This document shows, one piece after another, positions 7,663-9,112 of a stretch of DNA of 9,112 bases. A model generated the notes under the pieces. It worked only from the letters and a program-made list of their open reading frames with translations, was not told where the DNA came from and did no database searches. A program made the translations under genes and the position numbers. This stretch comes from Chryseobacterium gleum. Lineage in GTDB: Bacteria; Bacteroidota; Bacteroidia; Flavobacteriales_C; GCA-002722245. The stretch spans positions 1 to 9,112 of the forward strand of contig CAMDPJ010000081.1 of the NCBI GenBank assembly GCA_945903925.1, in the 5' to 3' direction. The stretch's first letter is position 1; each line of letters opens with the position of its first letter.

Positions 7663-7670
7663 CAAATTTA
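7663..7670 (-). promoter_or_regulatory. Possible -7 box for the divergent lipoprotein operon
   Basis: Read on the - strand this is TAAATTTG, a second exact TAnnTTTG match, facing the lipoprotein gene. Transcription from it would start near 7656 and give a leader of about 160 bases, and the polymerase footprint would overlap that of the pfkA promoter. There is no convincing -33 element and the region is AT-rich, so chance is possible. A one-mismatch alternative (TTAATTTG, 7606-7599) is nearer the gene. The rest of this 187-bp intergenic region shows no other recognisable site. Confidence 0.3.
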
Positions 7671-7680
7671 ACCTATTGCC

Positions 7681-8652
7681 ATGAAGAAAATTGGAGTTTT
7701 AACATCGGGTGGAGATTCACCAGGAATGAATGCAGCGATTAGAGCGGTTGTAAGAACTGCCATTTACCATAAGTTTGAAGTGGTGGGCGTTAGAAGAGGA
7801 TATGATGGTTTGATTGATGCCGACTTTATTGAAATGCCTAGTTCATCGGTAGCGAATATCATTCAGCGTGGTGGTACTATCTTGAAAACGATGCGCAGTG
7901 CTCGTTTCATGACTAAAGAAGGTCGACAAATGGCTTTTGATAATTTAAAGAAACATGAGATTGAAGCTTTGGTGGTGATTGGTGGTGATGGTACTTTTAC
8001 CGGTGCTGCCGTTTTCAACAAAGAACACGATTTTCCAATTGTTGGTTTGCCGGGTACTATTGACAACGATTTAATTGGTACCGATTTTACCATTGGTTAC
8101 GATACCGCATTGAACACTGTGATTGAAGCGGTAGATAAAATTCGCGATACTGCCGATTCTCACAATCGTTTGTTTATCGTTGAGGTAATGGGTAAAGATG
8201 CTGGGTATATCGCTTTGCGTTCGGGCATTGGATGTGGTGCTGAAGCTATTTTGTATCCTGAATCTAAAGATCATTATATCGATCATTTGATTAAAAGATT
8301 GGAAGATGGTAAACGTCGCCAAAAACAAAGTTCTATCATTATTGTTGCCGAAGGTGCTAAAGAAGGTGGTGCAGCAGAAGTAGCGGCTAAGGTTAAAGAG
8401 AAATTCGATTACGATACAAGAGTAGTGGTTTTGGGTCACGTTCAACGTGGTGGTTCTCCAACATGTATGGAGCGTGTTCGCGCTTCACAAATGGGAATGG
8501 CAGCTATTGAAGCTTTGGTGAATGGTAAGAAAAATGTGATGATCGGTATCGTAGATAAAAAGATAGCTTATACTCCTTTTGAAAATGCAATTAAACACAC
8601 GGGTGATATGAATCCCGATTTGTTGCGTTTGGCAGAAGTGCTTTCGTTATAA
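7681..8652 (+). CDS. pfkA: ATP-dependent 6-phosphofructokinase
   Basis: This enzyme phosphorylates fructose 6-phosphate to fructose 1,6-bisphosphate, the committed step of glycolysis, in the cytoplasm and normally as a tetramer. The 323-residue length matches bacterial PfkA. Visible motifs are GVLTSGGDSPGMNAAIR (5-21), which opens the ATP site; GGDGT (101-105); PGTIDND (124-130), with D128 as the expected catalytic base; VEVMGKDAGY (167-176); and GHVQRGGSP (252-260), with R256 in the substrate site. Glycine rather than aspartate after GGD points to ATP rather than pyrophosphate as phosphoryl donor. R21 and R25, which in E. coli PfkA help bind the ADP/PEP effector, are conserved, so allosteric control is plausible. 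It has its own -7 box upstream and a hairpin downstream, and priA follows on the same strand. Confidence 0.98.
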   Translation: MKKIGVLTSGGDSPGMNAAIRAVVRTAIYHKFEVVGVRRGYDGLIDADFIEMPSSSVANIIQRGGTILKTMRSARFMTKEGRQMAFDNLKKHEIEALVVIGGDGTFTGAAVFNKEHDFPIVGLPGTIDNDLIGTDFTIGYDTALNTVIEAVDKIRDTADSHNRLFIVEVMGKDAGYIALRSGIGCGAEAILYPESKDHYIDHLIKRLEDGKRRQKQSSIIIVAEGAKEGGAAEVAAKVKEKFDYDTRVVVLGHVQRGGSPTCMERVRASQMGMAAIEALVNGKKNVMIGIVDKKIAYTPFENAIKHTGDMNPDLLRLAEVLSL

Positions 8653-8673
8653 ATAGTTTAGCATTAAAGATTT

Positions 8674-8716
8674 AAAGTCTAAAGTTTCATGTATTTTTCC
8701 TGAAACTTTAGACTTT
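8674..8716 (+). terminator. Perfect 16-bp hairpin between pfkA and priA
   Basis: AAAGTCTAAAGTTTCA (8674-8689) is exactly the reverse complement of 8701-8716, with an 11-base loop. The hairpin begins 21 bp after the pfkA stop. The sequence after it (CTAATTTTAT) is T-rich but has no long T-run. On the opposite strand the stem is followed by TAAATCTTTAATGC, also weak. It probably acts as a terminator or 3'-end stabiliser for pfkA. The AT-rich AAAGTCT/AAAGTTT composition also fits a dispersed intergenic repeat. Confidence 0.6.
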
Positions 8717-8732
8717 CTAATTTTATATCCAA

Positions 8733-9112
8733 TTGAGTTTATTCGCCGATATATTACTTCCTCTTCCTATTAAAGGCAGCTTTACTTACAAAGTGGCTGA
8801 AGGTATGCAGTCGGCGTTAACTCCCGGACAAAGAGTAGTTGTTCCTTTCGGGAAATCGAAATTCTATACTGGCTTGGTGCGTGCTGTTCATCAAAACGAA
8901 CCTACAAAATACGAGGCAAAAGAAATTTCTGCTTTGATGGATGAGCAAGCCATTGCAAACACCACTCAAATGGAGTTTTGGGAATGGATAGCCAACTATT
9001 ACATGTGCTCTGTGGGTGAGGTGATGCAGACTGCTTTGCCTTCGGCGTTTTTGATTTCCAGCGAAACAAAAATTTTAAAAAATCCAGAAAAAAATATTGA
9101 AGGTGAGGTTTT
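8733..9112 (+). CDS. priA: Primosomal protein N' (PriA), N-terminal part, runs off the window
   Basis: PriA is the helicase that reloads the replication machinery at stalled forks. The visible 126 residues read FADILLPLPIKGSFTYKV, then LTPGQRVVVPFGKSKFYTGLV, then WEWIANYYMCSVGEVMQTALPSAF. This matches the PriA 3'-DNA-end-binding domain (PILPLP..FTY, G.RV.VPFG, IA.YY....GEV...ALP). The helicase and zinc-binding parts lie beyond the window. The frame opens after a TAA at 8718-8720 and contains no ATG before the conserved FADILLPLP. The only plausible initiator there is TTG at 8733, giving MSLFADILLPLP; the first ATG (8805) would delete the first strands of the domain. The start lies 16 bp after the hairpin, and a near-match to a -7 box (TAATTTTA, 8718-8725) sits just before it, leaving little or no leader. 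Confidence 0.93.
   Translation, partial: MSLFADILLPLPIKGSFTYKVAEGMQSALTPGQRVVVPFGKSKFYTGLVRAVHQNEPTKYEAKEISALMDEQAIANTTQMEFWEWIANYYMCSVGEVMQTALPSAFLISSETKILKNPEKNIEGEV

Noticed and set aside
8071..8445. A 124-codon open frame on the - strand opposite pfkA
   Set aside because: It is the complement of strongly conserved phosphofructokinase motifs; the translation looks like chance sequence rich in Phe, Ser and Asn.

Overview
The window reads as an ordinary chromosomal stretch of a Bacteroidota bacterium. It is AT-rich, its genes lack Shine-Dalgarno sequences, and a perfect TAnnTTTG (Bacteroidota -7) box precedes pfkA. It also has a lipoprotein with acidic residues just after its lipidated cysteine, and coding styles typical of that phylum. 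I could not place it below phylum level.

Layout. Positions 1-2825 hold two + strand genes 8 bp apart. The first is the 3' part of a gene resembling the DUF6000 family; its frame is open to the window edge, so its true start lies outside. The second is a 714-residue cobalamin-binding-type radical SAM enzyme. A 92-bp nested palindrome (2822-2913) overlaps that enzyme's stop codon and fills much of the gap before the next gene. On the - strand follow a 1023-residue ABCG-type transporter (3008-6079) with an unusual N-terminal extension, a clear intrinsic terminator (about 6101-6133), a small secreted protein (6157-6579) and a lipoprotein (6591-7493). The last two form a likely two-gene envelope operon, lipoprotein first, that ends at the terminator. 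A 187-bp divergent intergenic region separates this operon from + strand pfkA (7681-8652). A 16-bp perfect hairpin follows pfkA. The window ends in the first ~126 codons of priA, which appears to start with TTG at 8733.

How the genes fit together. PfkA (glycolysis) and PriA (replication restart) are housekeeping genes. The lipoprotein/secreted-protein pair and the ABCG-type transporter share a strand and all concern the cell envelope, but a strong terminator separates them, so a shared function is only a possibility. The radical SAM enzyme has no pathway partner in view. I see no CRISPR array, tRNA, rRNA, integrase, transposase or recognisable defence system. The items most worth a second look are the REPIN-like palindrome that supplies a stop codon, the TerB-like/beta-rich front end of the ABC protein, and the CX4CX2C radical SAM cluster motif.
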